A DNA stretch of 64,000 nucleotides. It comes from Plotosus lineatus. Taxonomy: Eukaryota > Chordata > Actinopteri > Siluriformes > Plotosidae. This document shows positions 1 to 12,249 of this stretch, piece by piece. Numbering within the stretch: position 1 is the stretch's first letter; every line of letters begins with the position of its first letter. The translations under genes were made by a program, and so were the position numbers. Below the pieces are notes generated by a model. It had not been told where the DNA came from, ran no database searches, and saw only the letters and a program-made list of their open reading frames with translations. The stretch is taken from NCBI GenBank assembly GCA_024760905.1, contig CM045729.1:58665080-58729079 (forward strand), in the 5' to 3' direction.

Positions 1-2946
1 CACAGCAAAGCTTTCCAGATATATAAGTGTTTATGCCAGTCTTTATATATTGTATAAACACATACACATATATGTTTCTGAATGGTTCTTTCAGTGTTCT
101 GTCTTAGACTATTTAATAACATTTCACCTTTTCCAACTAATCAACTCATCAAATTTTAGAAGTCACCAGTTCTGGTGATACTAATCAGAATACTCAGGCT
201 ATCATTTCAGTAATCATTTCAAACATCAACTATTTCACCTCCTACAGCTCAACTTTTTCCTTGTTAACTAACGAATAACTTTTCACTTGAGATAAACATC
301 TCCTGGCCACATTCTATTTGATCAGTACTACTTATTGTCAAAGCTGTATTTCACAATTCAACTTCAGACCACTGTTGGAACCAAACTATTTTGGATTTGT
401 GCAAACACTATTCATTTATTCAGCTGTAGTGACCCTTAAGCTCATCTGTTGGATGCCATTTTTTTTGTAGATATGATCATCCTCTTGCGTCATTACCATA
501 GGAACGATCAACTCGAACTCTGTCTGGACTATTAGAACTGTTTGGAGTTAGCACAAAAGCACTGACAAATTCCACTTTGTGGTTTTGAATAATTGGTTAG
601 GGCTCAGTTTTCATATTAAAATATCTGATTTATCACATGATATAGAAAGGTGTAAGCATGCAATGAACACATTTCTAACAGGGTCTTTGTAAGTTGGAAG
701 ACTGTTTAAAATAAATTTACTATTTATGACCTATATTGACTTTGGTGCTTAACTGCAAATGTAGCAGGAATCAATAAACTACCTCCATCTTAGATTAGAT
801 TAGATTAGATTCAACTGTGTCATTACACATGCATAAATACAGGCTAAAGAAATACAGTATCTGTCTTTTAAATAAAGATTGACTTGAAATGTAAATGTCA
901 ATATCCAATCCAATGTAGCACCTGTGCTTTTTTTGGGGAAAAAAGAAGCAACATTTATTTATTTATTTTCTGAAGTTCTCATATGGAAAGAGTAGCAATG
1001 TTTGCCTTACATGAAAGACATAGTTTATTCCACAAAGCGAAATGAACATTTATTTAAATCTCCAAATTCGTTTGATTATTAGAAAACACGCATGTTGTAC
1101 ATTTCCTTGATACAAAGCAGTTTATTAATCCATTTTCCGATTACAATGCAACATCACACTATTTTATGAGCTTTCTTATTTCAATTTGTTGCTGTAGCTC
1201 AACAGGCATTATAGCAACATCTGCTGTCTTTAATGTTTAAGAATGAATGCACTAAATCCACCTGTCAACCCCTTGCTGTGTCACCATGGAAACTGACTTT
1301 CATCTCGGTGCCGAACAACTATAGCAGCTTGAGAGAGTATGGACCGAAGGACTGAACTGTGGACTTAAAGAAACAGGAGAGTCAGATCAGAGAACATTGT
1401 CCTTTAGCAAATCCACCAGTCTGACACTGTGAACAAAGTGAATTTAAATGTGACATTAGAGTTTGAGACCTCTGGCCATGCTCATTTTCCAAAGAGTTCA
1501 AAGTGACCTGATTTTGGAGGAAAAACCTGCAATGTGATTTGTCGGATGAAAAGCTCACAACTTTCAGTAAGTTATACTTGATCAGTTATGCTCTGAGCTG
1601 GACAGACTTATGAGTAATATAGACTTCATAGCAGAGGTTTCATAACTGCATGTGACATGATAAGCAACATCAACTACCAGGCTGCCAAAGATATTAGGAG
1701 CACATCTTAGACAGTTCATGCTTTTGGGAAATTTGGGATCATGTTTGAAATAAACTTATTTCAAAGAAATTCTCATAATTTAGTACAATTTTGGCATGTT
1801 CTCCTGATTTCTGGTTGAAGAAAACCTTTGTGTTATTTTAAAGTTATTAAGTATTAAAAAGCTTTTATGCCTATGTATTAACACATGTTAAACATTTATA
1901 TAATACTTTACTGCATATTCTTGCCAGCATTTGAGACGTGTTTATGAAGTAATTACACACCCATTTTTAATTCTTCTGTATGCCCGAGCAATATTCCCAA
2001 AATTCAGTTTTGATTGAACACTTTGAGATGGTTTTATTAAAGGAGCAGCAGCACATTCCTTTCATCACAGCGCCATCAGTCATTAAGACCAGCAGAAAAG
2101 ACTCCTGATATTTTCCCTGACTTTTAAATCAAATCAATATTGGTTGCTGATCTGTCTTACAGTTTAATTCTGAGCTTTTTCCATTGCCTGCCATTATATG
2201 CCCAGCCAGCTAACAAACTTTACTAAATTAACTAAGATTGCTAAACTAATACAAGGAGCACGTCACAACTCAGTAATGCTATAGTTATGGTTTTATTTAC
2301 AATAGAATATAATAATAAAAATTAAAATAGTAAGCTATATCACTCAGAAAAACAGACTACAAGCAGAAATTATTTGCTAAAAATCCATGTCCAACTAAAC
2401 TTGAAAAGCTTGCTTGCTGCTGTCAATGAAAAAGAGGTCAAGTCACTTTGACAGCACCTCCAATCCTCCTGCAGAAGCTATCTGCCATTATTATGTTAGT
2501 TGACCTATGAGAAATTATCGCTGATTCTGAATGAACCTGCCATGAAGTTGAACATATTAAAGCATTTAAAAAAATGGATCAAAACATAAAAAATGTATAT
2601 TGTACAATCTTTAGAAAAGACAAAGCTTCCCTAGTCACCATTGCATACATGAACTAACAATAAGCAGTTCTGACTTTAAACATATTGAACTTAAACCATT
2701 CTTTGGGATGTGAGAAGAGGATTTTATGGTGTCATCTGAAATAGAAATACATTGCAACTCAGGAATTTTTAGACCAGGCAGTGCATCTATATTAATACAA
2801 TAGAAAAGAATCACTTAATAAATTTTGAATAAATGCTGGTTCTTGGTTCAGTAACTAATGCGCTCCCTTTACAGTTCATCAGACACAGCTGGGAATGTTC
2901 TATATTCTTTCCATATTTAACGAGGCATTTCAGATGGAAAGCATAA
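1..2946. other. Unassigned AT-rich intergenic or intronic DNA
   Basis: I see no transposon ends, SINE boxes or credible coding region here. Reading frames are short and broken. A small (ATTAG)n run lies at 791-811 and an ATTTATTT run near 955. It could be intron or intergenic spacer; splice structure cannot be judged without a neighbouring exon. Confidence 0.5.
791..811. repeat. (TTAGA)n short tandem repeat
   Basis: Four perfect pentanucleotide units are visible. It is a simple repeat with no other context. Confidence 0.9.
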
Positions 2947-2954
2947 TTTACATT

Positions 2955-3303
2955 CTTCTTCTCTTTTTTGCTTTTCCCCTTTTCTCGGGAGTCGCCACAG
3001 CGAATCATTTGATTCACACATTTGATTTGGCATAGGGTTTTTTTTTTTTTTTTTTTACGTCGGATGCCCTTCCTGTCACAACCCTTTAGCAAGGGACAGA
3101 AACACGCTGACGGCTTTGCAGCTACTCTTTACAAAAGTCAGCAATGGTTCTTTTACATGCCTCGCACCATAGACAGTGAGAGACATGGCCCGCCTTTGAT
3201 AACCCAGTTAGCTGCACTGGGGGGACAGTGACAACCTTTGTGGGGACTCGAACCCCCAACCTTAGGATCAGCGATCCTGCACCCTATACCACTAGACCAC
3301 CAC
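2955..3303 (-). mobile_element. tRNA-derived SINE, RTE-type tail (copy 1)
   Basis: Read on the minus strand, the element starts with a tRNA-like head. Its B box (GTTCGAGTC) fits the RNA polymerase III consensus GWTCRANNC exactly. A central body follows with the motifs 'gcagctaactgggttatcaa' and 'agaaccattgctgactt', then the RTE-like tail. An 8-bp direct repeat, TTTACATT, at 2947-2954 and 3304-3311 is the likely target-site duplication. A long T-run (3040-3056) is a later slippage product. The copy is non-coding; frames inside it are artefacts. Confidence 0.88.
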
Positions 3304-3311
3304 TTTACATT

Positions 3312-4258
3312 ATTGTTTGCATTTTCATGAAATGAACACCATTAAAAATGATCCATTATGAAATAAAGACTTGCCCTGAGTTTTTTGGAGACCTGTTCTC
3401 ACCCACTATCAAATGTCTCTTGTTTGCATATATGATACACACATTCTTGACACCTACACGGAAGCTTTGTTTTCAAGTGACAATGGCTTAAGTCATAATA
3501 TCATACCCTGAAGTAGTTTTTCCATGGGGTAATAGATGTAACTCTGTAATACCATATTCAAAATGTAATTCGCACAAGAACAGCACTGTGTGCAGTGAAA
3601 GGTGAGCGAGATTTCATGATGGAAAGATACAGGCTTCTAATCTTTGTCTATAGTTGTCAAGGCTTCTGGGAAACATATAGAATAATTGTGATCTCCTTAA
3701 AATATATTATACAGTGCTGATTGATTTTTCACAAAATATGACCACAGTACGATATTTGTAGTTGTAGGTTGTGTGTGTGCCGATGTCAGGCTATTTGGGA
3801 CCTGGGGATTACCTTTTTTATTCTTGCTTGCCTAGGTTTGTGTTAAATGTCATATTTTTTATGCTATGCAAAAGCTTTACTGGTACTTCAAGAACTACTT
3901 TATTTTTTTACTTTATGTTTTCATTCAATAGTTTCCTTTATTTATATTTATCTGGTATTATTATTTTAATCTCTATAACTTACACAAGTACCCACTTCAC
4001 TGTTTCACTCACATATATAACCAGCTGACCTCACTCTTTTACCACCTGAAAACTACCCTATAGTTTCTTGTGTTGTCCTACATTTTAAATAAGGACCATT
4101 TATGGCACATGTTGAAGTAGTATTAGACAAACGTCCAACAGCCAAGCAGATTATCTTGAGAAGTGTCCTTGTACTGGCACTGAAATCTGCAGGGTATCAA
4201 GAAATAAAGGATAAGCTAGTATAGGAAATGTACAGTACATCAAAGCCTCAGTACATGA

Positions 4259-4259
<1 letters not shown>
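3312..4259. other. Unassigned DNA without recognisable gene
   Basis: The AT-rich reading frame at 3771-4028 is hydrophobic, low complexity and has no family resemblance that I know. No transposon signature is visible. Confidence 0.4.

Positions 4260-4338
<79 letters not shown>
4260..4338. repeat. Compound (TG)n-(TA)n microsatellite
   Basis: About 24 TG units run directly into about 15 TA units. The frame crossing it encodes only Tyr-Ile and Thr-His repeats and is not a gene. Confidence 0.97.
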
Positions 4339-4343
<5 letters not shown>

Positions 4344-4521
4344 TCATTCCTCGGTTTAACAGACTAATAGGGGGAACACTGGTCTGAAGTACCCGATTGT
4401 CCAAAGTTTCTGATTCCATATATTTCAATGATTACATCACGAAAATTTTTTACTTAAGAACACTATGTTATCCGCAAGTGTAAATACTGTACCTACACTC
4501 TGTAAATGTACACCATATGAT

Positions 4522-4621
4522 CAGGGGTGGGGTGAGGAACCTTTTTGACTAAGAGACCCAAAAAAAAGAAATATTTTTAAAATCTAATCCTCTGAGAGCC
4601 ATATATATATATATATATATA
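4522..4621 (+). mobile_element. hAT transposon end fragment
   Basis: It begins CAGGGGTGGGG, a terminus typical of Charlie-like hAT elements, and continues into a 'gagagccat' motif seen in other hAT ends of this window. It is cut off by an AT repeat and the SINE that follows. No matching right end was found. Confidence 0.5.
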
Positions 4622-5223
<602 letters not shown>

Positions 5224-5429
5224 AATAAATCTTGTGCATTTAAATCTATACATCCATTTTCAATGCCACGTCACTGTGGAGCACAACGGAGAGCCAATGC
5301 TTTCTGTACTCCAGTATGTGGGCGGGTCTGATACCTTCAATCTCAAATTTTATAGGATTATAACAACAGCCACAGACTGCGCGAGTTGTTTTTGAGTAAA
5401 GAGGTAAATTTCCCTCATTTTCTACAGTG

Positions 5430-5430
<1 letters not shown>

Positions 5431-5496
<66 letters not shown>
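5431..5496. repeat. (TG)n microsatellite
   Basis: About 32 uninterrupted TG units with one TATG near the right edge. Confidence 0.97.
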
Positions 5497-5502
<6 letters not shown>

Positions 5503-5711
5503 ATTATAAAAATGTTTAATAATGGTTTAATTAATAAATATATTAATAAACTGGTTTAATATGTTAATTGATGTACTTTTATCATTTTTAAAGTGTTTAT
5601 GTGGTAGTCTTGGGAGCCTTGGAACAAATTACGCGTTTTAACTCTACTTACGAAAACTCCAGGCTATGAAAAAGGCTCTGGAACTGATTGATTTCGTAAG
5701 TAGAGGGCTGA

Positions 5712-5717
<6 letters not shown>

Positions 5718-5802
<85 letters not shown>
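5718..5802. repeat. (AT)n microsatellite
   Basis: About 42 AT units lie between the putative Tigger-like border and the SINE at 5815. Confidence 0.97.
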
Positions 5803-5809
<7 letters not shown>

Positions 5810-5814
5810 CCTGG

Positions 5815-6102
5815 CAGCATGGTGGCGTAGTGGTTAGCCTGGGTTCGATTCCCGGCCTGGGCATTTCTGTGTGGAGTTTGCATGTTCTCCCCGTGCTTGT
5901 GTGGGTTTCCTCCCACAATCCAAAGACATGTACAGTAGGTTAATTGGCCATTCTAAATGGCCCGATAGTTTGCATCGTGCAGAAGGCAATGGCAAACCAC
6001 TGCACTAATCCTGCCAAGAAAACCTTCATGAAGATGATAACCAGGGCGTTATCCTTCATGGTGGGTCGCCAATGGTTGTCCTACGACTCAGGCACTAGAT
6101 AG
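5815..6102 (+). mobile_element. tRNA-like SINE with BovB/RTE-like 3' tail
   Basis: The head (GCATGGTGGCGTAGTGG, then GGGTTCGATTCCCGG) contains good A-box and B-box matches. A body common in fish SINEs follows ('gtggagtttgcatgttctcccc', 'cccacaatccaaagacatg'). The 3' third carries 'aggcaatggcaaaccactgc' and 'ctgccaagaaaacc', then 'gggtcgccaatggttg' and 'cctacgactcaggca'. From memory this order matches the tails of BovB/RTE-mobilised SINEs such as Bov-tA. The flanks ATTATATACCTGG (5802-5814) and ATTATATATACCTGG (6103-6117) form a target duplication differing by one TA unit. Confidence 0.8.
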
Positions 6103-6117
6103 ATTATATATACCTGG

Positions 6118-6865
6118 TGGTCTACTGCACTCAGCAATACTATGTGAGCAACTAAGGTTTTCCAGCATAAAGTATTCAGAAGATCAGAGGTTAGTTGAAT
6201 TAGAAAATTTGGCTGCATGGCGAAACTGATATGAGTGGTGTTTTTTTGGCTTTGTGAAAGAGAGATTTTCAGTGTTCATATGAATGTGTGCTTTTTAGTA
6301 AAAAATGTGCATCAGCTTCCTCCACAAAGTTTCTTTCTGATTCATTGAATTAGTTTGATTAATAAGTTTTTATCAAATATATTCAAATTAAGTCTACAAG
6401 TACACAGATTATCATGTGAAAGCAACAGGAAATCGTATATTTAATCTACTTTTACAGCTAATTAAAGATGAATGTATCGTTCCAGATTGAACAAAAGTCT
6501 TGTTCATGCTCTCATGCAGCATCAAACTCTGGATCAAAGTAATTATTAAAAATAAAAGTAAATAAAGTAAAATTAAAAGTGCTTGATTAATTAAATACAC
6601 ATAAAATACATATTATTTTAACAGTTTTATATGCATTTTATGATCAAAGCTTAATGGCTTGGTGACAATCAAGAATTTTGACTGAAATCTTTTACAAAAA
6701 CTTTTGAAATTTTTAAGATCTCCTTAAAACAAATGGAAATAATTTGCAAGCAGCAGTAGTAAGAAATTTTGGACACTCTTGGCACATCTAGGCAAGCTTT
6801 GCCATGCAAGAAAACTACCCACAAAATGACATACTGCTCAAAATTTGTAATTACGCTGCAGATTT
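6118..6865. other. Unassigned AT-rich DNA
   Basis: No repeat signature or gene is seen. Frames here are short and AT-driven. Confidence 0.45.
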
Positions 6866-7345
6866 TCTTCTTCTTTTCCTTTTGGCTTTTCCCCTTTTTT
6901 AGGGGTCAGCACAGTGAATCATCTGATTCACGTTTGCTTTGGCATAGATTTTTATGTTGGATGCCTTTCCTGCCACAACCCTTTTGCAAGGGACAGAAAC
7001 ACACTGACGGCTATGCAGCCTACTCTTTACAAAAGTCAGCAATGGTTCTTTTACATGGCTCTCACCATAGACAGTGAGAGACATGGCCTGCCTTTGATAA
7101 CCCAGACACTGGGGGGGCAGTGACAACCTTGTGGAGAGTGAGACTTGAACCCCCAACCCTAGGATCAGTGATCCAGCGCCCTTTACCACAGTTCGAGCAG
7201 CCTCCACTTCCATCGCAGCACACACCCACACATGTCCTGTATGTGGGCGAGCATTTCGGGCTCAGATTGGCCTTATTAGCCATCTCCGGACCCATAGCCA
7301 AGGATCACAGATCTGATATAAAGTCATGGTCATCTTCAAACTCGA
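6866..7345 (-). mobile_element. tRNA-derived SINE, RTE-type tail, with 5' extension (copy 3)
   Basis: On the minus strand the tail, body and tRNA-like head run from about 7190 down to 6866. A further segment upstream of the head (about 7190-7345) contains 'catacaggacatgtgtggg' and 'gcgatggaagtggagg'. The same upstream block precedes the head of the SINE at 11858-12249. The two copies may therefore belong to a subfamily with a longer 5' region, or an unrelated repeat may have been captured. Confidence 0.75.
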
Positions 7346-7880
7346 AGGACGAACAACAACAACAGAGAGAAAAAAATGAATTATTTATTCAATATCATAT
7401 TGCTGTGCCACCAGTATTGTTACTATCTAAAAAAAAAATGACTTGAAACAGAGTTCACCAAATGGACAGTCATGTATGAAATTGAAGCGTTACAGTGTAT
7501 TGTCACCTCCAGTCACAAAGTGATTTGAAATGGGCAATAACGTTATCAATGCAAATATCAAAAAGTTATTGATTCAGATTATGTCTCATACCCACATGTG
7601 GCTCAGATTTCTCAGCATAGGGTTGATACCAGACTGTTTTCTGACATGTTTTATGAACTAATTTCCCTCTAAAACTGTTTACTTGTGTATTAAAAATCGA
7701 TTACAAGTGTTGTGGGAATTTTAGCAGCACTTATAAGTTCTTTTTTTTGTAATTTGAACATCTTGGAGGTGTCTGATTCTTTTAATAATATAAAAATTAG
7801 TAATTAGCTTGTCATGACCAATAAAATTGAGGCACTATTTACCTTCAGTAATGCTTTGAAATGCTGTTTTATTTGTTATA
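7346..7880. other. Unassigned DNA
   Basis: AT-rich, without recognisable gene or transposon. It ends at the TA target duplication of the next element. Confidence 0.4.
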
Positions 7881-8189
7881 CAGTTATACCTCTCCTTACG
7901 AAATTACAGTAATCAGTTCCAGAAGTGGTTTCATAAGCTGATTTTTTCATAAGTTGAGTAGCACTTTACATGTAAAAGGCCTGATTCGTTCCAAGGCCCC
8001 CAATACTACCCCTTAACCCTTTAAAAATTATAAAAGTATACCTTTTAAGGCCTCCTTCTGCTTCAATATTGTACTGGCGGTAAACAGGTTTCGGCCATAT
8101 TCCTTTGCGATATCATTCAACCGCATGCCACGAGCCCGCTTCTTCTTTTCACTTGTATCGGGAATAACTTTCACCGGGAATCACACACG

Positions 8190-8238
<49 letters not shown>

Positions 8239-8753
8239 CACATGTGTGTGTGCGCGTGTTGACCATGTCTTCTTAGTACAGTTATAATCTTACAAATGTT
8301 TATGCAAGGTTAAAAGCCTGAGCCAAAAAATTAAGTTGCGATGAGCACGCTCAAAAAACTCACAAAACAACAGTAACCCTGTCCTTTACGCGTGTTAGAA
8401 CTCTGTGACGAACAATGGTACACGAAAAGCATCATGGGTATTATGGAGATTCAGCTCCATAATAGCCAATGGGAGGGAGCTGCATCTCCGTGACGAGCAA
8501 TGGGTCGAAGGCACACGAAACGCATCATGGGTATTATGGCGATGCAGCTCCCTCCTAGCCAATGGGAGGCCAACAGGGCAGGGTGTTGGGAGATAGCCAA
8601 TAGGAGAGCAACTCGCACATGGTTTGAATTTTTGAGATGGTGTGTTTCGTAAGGTGAATTTTTTTCGTATCCTGAGACGGAAATTTTAGGTAAATGCGTT
8701 TCGTAACTTGGATTTTTCGTTTGTTGGGTCTTTCATAAGGTGAGGTACCAGTG
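7881..8753. mobile_element. Tigger/pogo-like miniature element (non-autonomous)
   Basis: The terminal inverted repeats are CAGTTATACCTCTCCTTACG on the left and, reverse complemented, CACTGGTACCTCACCTTATG on the right, flanked by TA at 7879-7880 and 8754-8755. The motifs 'ttcgtaa' and 'ttacgaaa' recur near both ends, as in pogo/Tigger relatives. There is no transposase frame. A (TG)n tract and a direct duplication of about 85-93 bp sit inside (8406-8575). Confidence 0.75.
8192..8238. repeat. (TG)n microsatellite
   Basis: About 22 TG units inside the Tigger-like element. Confidence 0.95.
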
Positions 8754-8929
8754 TATTTGCTGTAATATTTTATATTTTCAGTTATAAACAAGGCCATTTG
8801 ATTATGTATTGTCTGTAATAAATATACTAGTACTAGTCTTGAAAGTAAATCTAATCTTTGCAACAAGACTTTTTTTTTTTTTTTAGTTAAAAACAGGTAT
8901 GTTCATACTTAAGCATGTAACTTTGGTTG

Positions 8930-9178
8930 TGTGAGTATTCTCTGGGTACTCAGGTTTCTGCCCGCAGTCCAACATGCACATTGGGGTAATTGGCTAATAT
9001 TCCAAATCACCCCTAAGTGTGTGAGTGAGTGAGTGATTGTGTGAGTGTGGGCCCTGCGATGGCCTGGCAAGCTATCCAGGGTGTACCCTACCCTCACCCA
9101 GAATCGACTGAGATGGGTGATATCTTCTACTCGACCCTGATCAGGATTAATCAGCTTAGAAAATGAATGAATGAATGT
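8930..9178 (+). mobile_element. L2-type SINE/LINE 3' tail fragment
   Basis: It contains 'ccctgcgatggcctggcaag', then 'ctatccagggtgtacc', and ends in GAATGAATGAATG. This is the widespread fish L2-type tail. No tRNA head is present, so it is 5' truncated. Confidence 0.7.
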
Positions 9179-9347
9179 TGGCGAGATATCGGATTTTAAA
9201 CATAATTGTCCTTATTTGCAACAAGACTTTTGTTGATGACTGTTGGAAGGATTTTATGCGTGTCCATGTTGACAAGTTTGGTTCTATAGAAGATAAACAG
9301 ACACATAATGGATTTTATAGATGTCATGTATAGATTGTAATCTGTGC

Positions 9348-9350
<3 letters not shown>

Positions 9351-9424
<74 letters not shown>
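9351..9424. repeat. (CA)n microsatellite
   Basis: About 36 uninterrupted CA units. Frames through it encode only Thr-His or Cys-Val repeats. Confidence 0.97.
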
Positions 9425-9426
<2 letters not shown>

Positions 9427-9483
9427 TTTATAATTTTTCACAACAGAAAACACAAGTGTTTGGAAGAGCTAAAATTATTTTCA

Positions 9484-9823
9484 ATCACAATTATTTTCTA
9501 AACTGCTTAATCCTAATTGTGGTTACGGGGAAGCTGGCACCCATATCAGCCACCTCTAGGAGAGGGCAGAGTACACCCTGCACAGCTCGCCAGGCCATTG
9601 CAGGGCAGAAATAAACTGATAGTAATGCAGCCTACTTTATGAAAGTCAGCAATGGTTCTTTCACATGCCTCTCATAATCGACAGTGAAAGACATGGCCAG
9701 CTTTTGATAACCAAGTTCGCGGCACTGGAGGGACAGCAATGACATCCTGTTGATAGTGGGGCTTGAACCCCCTACCTTTAGATCAGTAAGTGAAAAACCC
9801 TTCCACCGGGCCACCACTGCCCC
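9484..9823 (-). mobile_element. tRNA-derived SINE, L2-type tail (copy 1)
   Basis: On the minus strand a degraded tRNA-like head and the same body as the RTE-tailed SINEs ('ttatcaaaagctggccatgtc', 'gaaccattgctgactttcat') are followed by a different tail: 'cctggcgagctgtgcagggtg', then 'aattaggattaagcagttta'. The body is shared and the tail swapped relative to the copy at 2955-3303. Confidence 0.8.
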
Positions 9824-9915
9824 ATTTTCAATGACATTTTAAACTAAAAATAAAATCTACTGCACGAAGTAATTCATTTTATTTACTGTTTGTGCATTAT
9901 CTCAAAGTCATGGTT

Positions 9916-10345
9916 AATCATCATCATCATCATGTTTCCCCCGTGGCGTCATGGACAACCTTGGGGCACTTTTGCTGGAATCGGGTACCCAGCAGTCACA
10001 GGAAATCGGTCTTCGCCATCTATGAAGACTTGATTTCATTACCTTTTAAAGCACTGTTATAAAATCGCTTAAATTAACTAGGAGAAAGAGGTTACTTCAC
10101 TTCCTAGTCACCAGTGACTCCGTTGGCTCACTCTGCCGCAAGGCCGAGCTACCCAGGGTGCATGTGTCCTAATGACGGAGGTGGAGTCTGGCTTGAGTGT
10201 GATAGGCATTTAGATTTAGCAGGGCTTACAATATGACTGCCTTCTAAGTCTAGCGGATAAATCCGAAAGTTGCGCTTCGATACTCCATGCACCCCAAGTT
10301 AAGTGTCAGATTTCGTGAAGCACAATGCCATCCATCATCATTATA
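9916..10345. other. Unassigned block bounded by ATC repeats
   Basis: The block starts after (ATC)n at 9918-9935 and ends in 'ccatcatcatta'. It contains several CpG-bearing stretches ('cttgccgcaaggcc', 'gttgcgcttcgatactcc') unlike its AT-rich surroundings. It may be an unrecognised retroposon with a trinucleotide tail on one side. I do not recognise the family. Confidence 0.3.
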
Positions 10346-11612
10346 GGAAAATATAGTAATTATTTGAAACACATTAATTTATTTAGGTAATATGCATGAC
10401 AGTGTCAGCAGCCATTGTCATGTGAGGGGAAAAAATCACTACCAGTCTGCCTAAAAGTTATGGCCATAAATGGGTCAAAGTAATAAAGCTTTGAAAAGGA
10501 AAAATCTGGAAAAACACATTATTGGCAACGCGCATGCTTTTTAATTTGTTTTTGCTGCAGACATACCTTTTGACATACATCATACAATTATAATTAAGTA
10601 AGAAATAGAAACTTTTTTTTTTTGCACAGAATCATGTCTCTTCAGAATGTCAAGAAATAACGAATATTGTTTTTTTTCAGATGCATTTATACAAACTCAT
10701 TCAAATAAATCCACTCATATTACTTTTTACACATATTAATTTTCTTTAAGACAGAAGAAAAAAGCCCCTATAGGTCATAATAGGATAAAGCTTTAACTCA
10801 AATTTACAGCCATGTCTTTTAATGTCTTACTCACAACAATCATGGGACTCCCAATGTTGACCTTTCAGTATATGTAGGGATAGTGGGTGCTATATTATTC
10901 CTGTAAAGAAAAAACTATTCCCTTATTGCCGGGGACTCAGTATATCAATCCTGACTGTGGGGAAAAAGTAGGATGCCTTCTTGCCTTTGTCGTAGTACAT
11001 CACAAAACACATGGAGAACAAAACAGCCACAGCTTTTCTACAAAATGTATTTCTTTTGCTTGTGCTCCTTTGTTGATACTGAAAAGTCATTTGTGCTTTA
11101 GCTTTCAAGAATTGCCAATAAGCAGCAAACACACAGCCCTCAGCTTTCTGCTGCCTTTGCCAGTTTCGTGAAAGAGAGTTTGCTCCTTTTAATTTCTTTG
11201 TGGGGTGAATGTCTTGACTTCTTTCCAATGAGATGGTTGTTGCTGTTTCCTGGTTTACACCTCTATTCCCCACATAAACATTAGCTGAAATTAGTCCTTA
11301 GGGAAATAAGCTCTGAATGCGTAAGTGGAGGATTACTAGAGAACTGTGGGAAAATCAATTATCATAAAACTTCTCATTAACAATAAGTGTTTGAATTTAG
11401 TTAGTTCAAAAGATTGTGCTCAACGCTAAAGTCATGTATCACTTCAATATATTAACCTTAAACATTGATTAGCACTCAACAAATGCTTTCTTTATTGTCC
11501 AGGAGATTGACTATAGGTTTGGATGTAATATCTTTTAGGAAAAGCCAGTTTTAAACTGTAAAATGAAATAGCACCTTTTAACATGTCATTTAATTTCCCA
11601 AATCAGTTTATC
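10346..11612. other. Unassigned DNA
   Basis: No repeat is recognised. A somewhat less AT-rich stretch at 10887-11280 contains open frames on both strands (94 and 116 codons). Neither has a domain that I know, codon-like periodicity that I can see, or splice context. I do not call a gene. Confidence 0.4.
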
Positions 11613-11620
11613 TTTTATTA

Positions 11621-11750
11621 CAGTGGTTGGGTGGCTGGAACCCATCAATGTCAATGGTTGGGCAAACACGCAGTTCATCCTAAATAGCTCACTAGATCAT
11701 TGCAGGACCAACACTGACACACAACCATTTACACTCACGTTCATATACAG
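11621..11750 (-). mobile_element. L2-type tail fragment
   Basis: On the minus strand it reads as the common fish tail ('tgatctagtgagctatttagg', then 'ttgggttcc'-like sequence). It is short and diverged. Confidence 0.45.
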
Positions 11751-11857
11751 TATAATATATTATTATATACATAATAATAATGGGGACAGAGGTGCCCCAG
11801 TGGTAAAGGTTGAGGGCTCAAGCATCACTATCAATGGGTTATCACTGACCCCCCCCA

Positions 11858-12249
11858 CACACATATACAGGACATGTGTGGGTGGGTGCCGCGATGGAAG
11901 TGGAGGCAGCTTGAGCTGTGATAAAGATTGCTGGATCACTGATCCTAAGGTTGGGGGTTCTAGTCCCATTCTCCACAAGGTTGTCATTGTCCCCTCCAGT
12001 GCAGCTAACTGGGTTATCAAAGGCCAGTCATGTCTCTCACTGACTGTGGTGAGAGGCATGTAAAATAACCATTGCTGACATTCATAAAGAGTAGGCCATT
12101 GGGTTTCTCTCAGCGTATATCTGTTCAGTGATGGCCTGGTGAGCTGTCTCTCTGTATACTGTACTCTGCCCTCGCTCAGAGTCAGCTGAGATGGGCACTA
12201 GCCTCCCTGCGACCCTAATAAGGATTAAGCAGTTCAGAAAATATATAAA
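11858..12249 (+). mobile_element. tRNA-derived SINE, L2-type tail, with 5' extension (copy 2)
   Basis: The head has the B-box-like GGTTCTAGTCCC. The body matches the other copies ('gcagctaactgggttatcaa') and the tail is L2-type ('gtgatggcctggtgagctgt', then 'aataaggattaagcagttcag'). The block before the head ('tacaggacatgtgtgggtgg', 'gcgatggaagtggaggcag') matches that of the SINE at 6866-7345, although that copy has the RTE tail. Confidence 0.78.

Noticed and set aside
10923..11273. 116-codon minus-strand frame
   Set aside because: No recognised domain; an overlapping frame exists on the other strand; no splice or promoter evidence.
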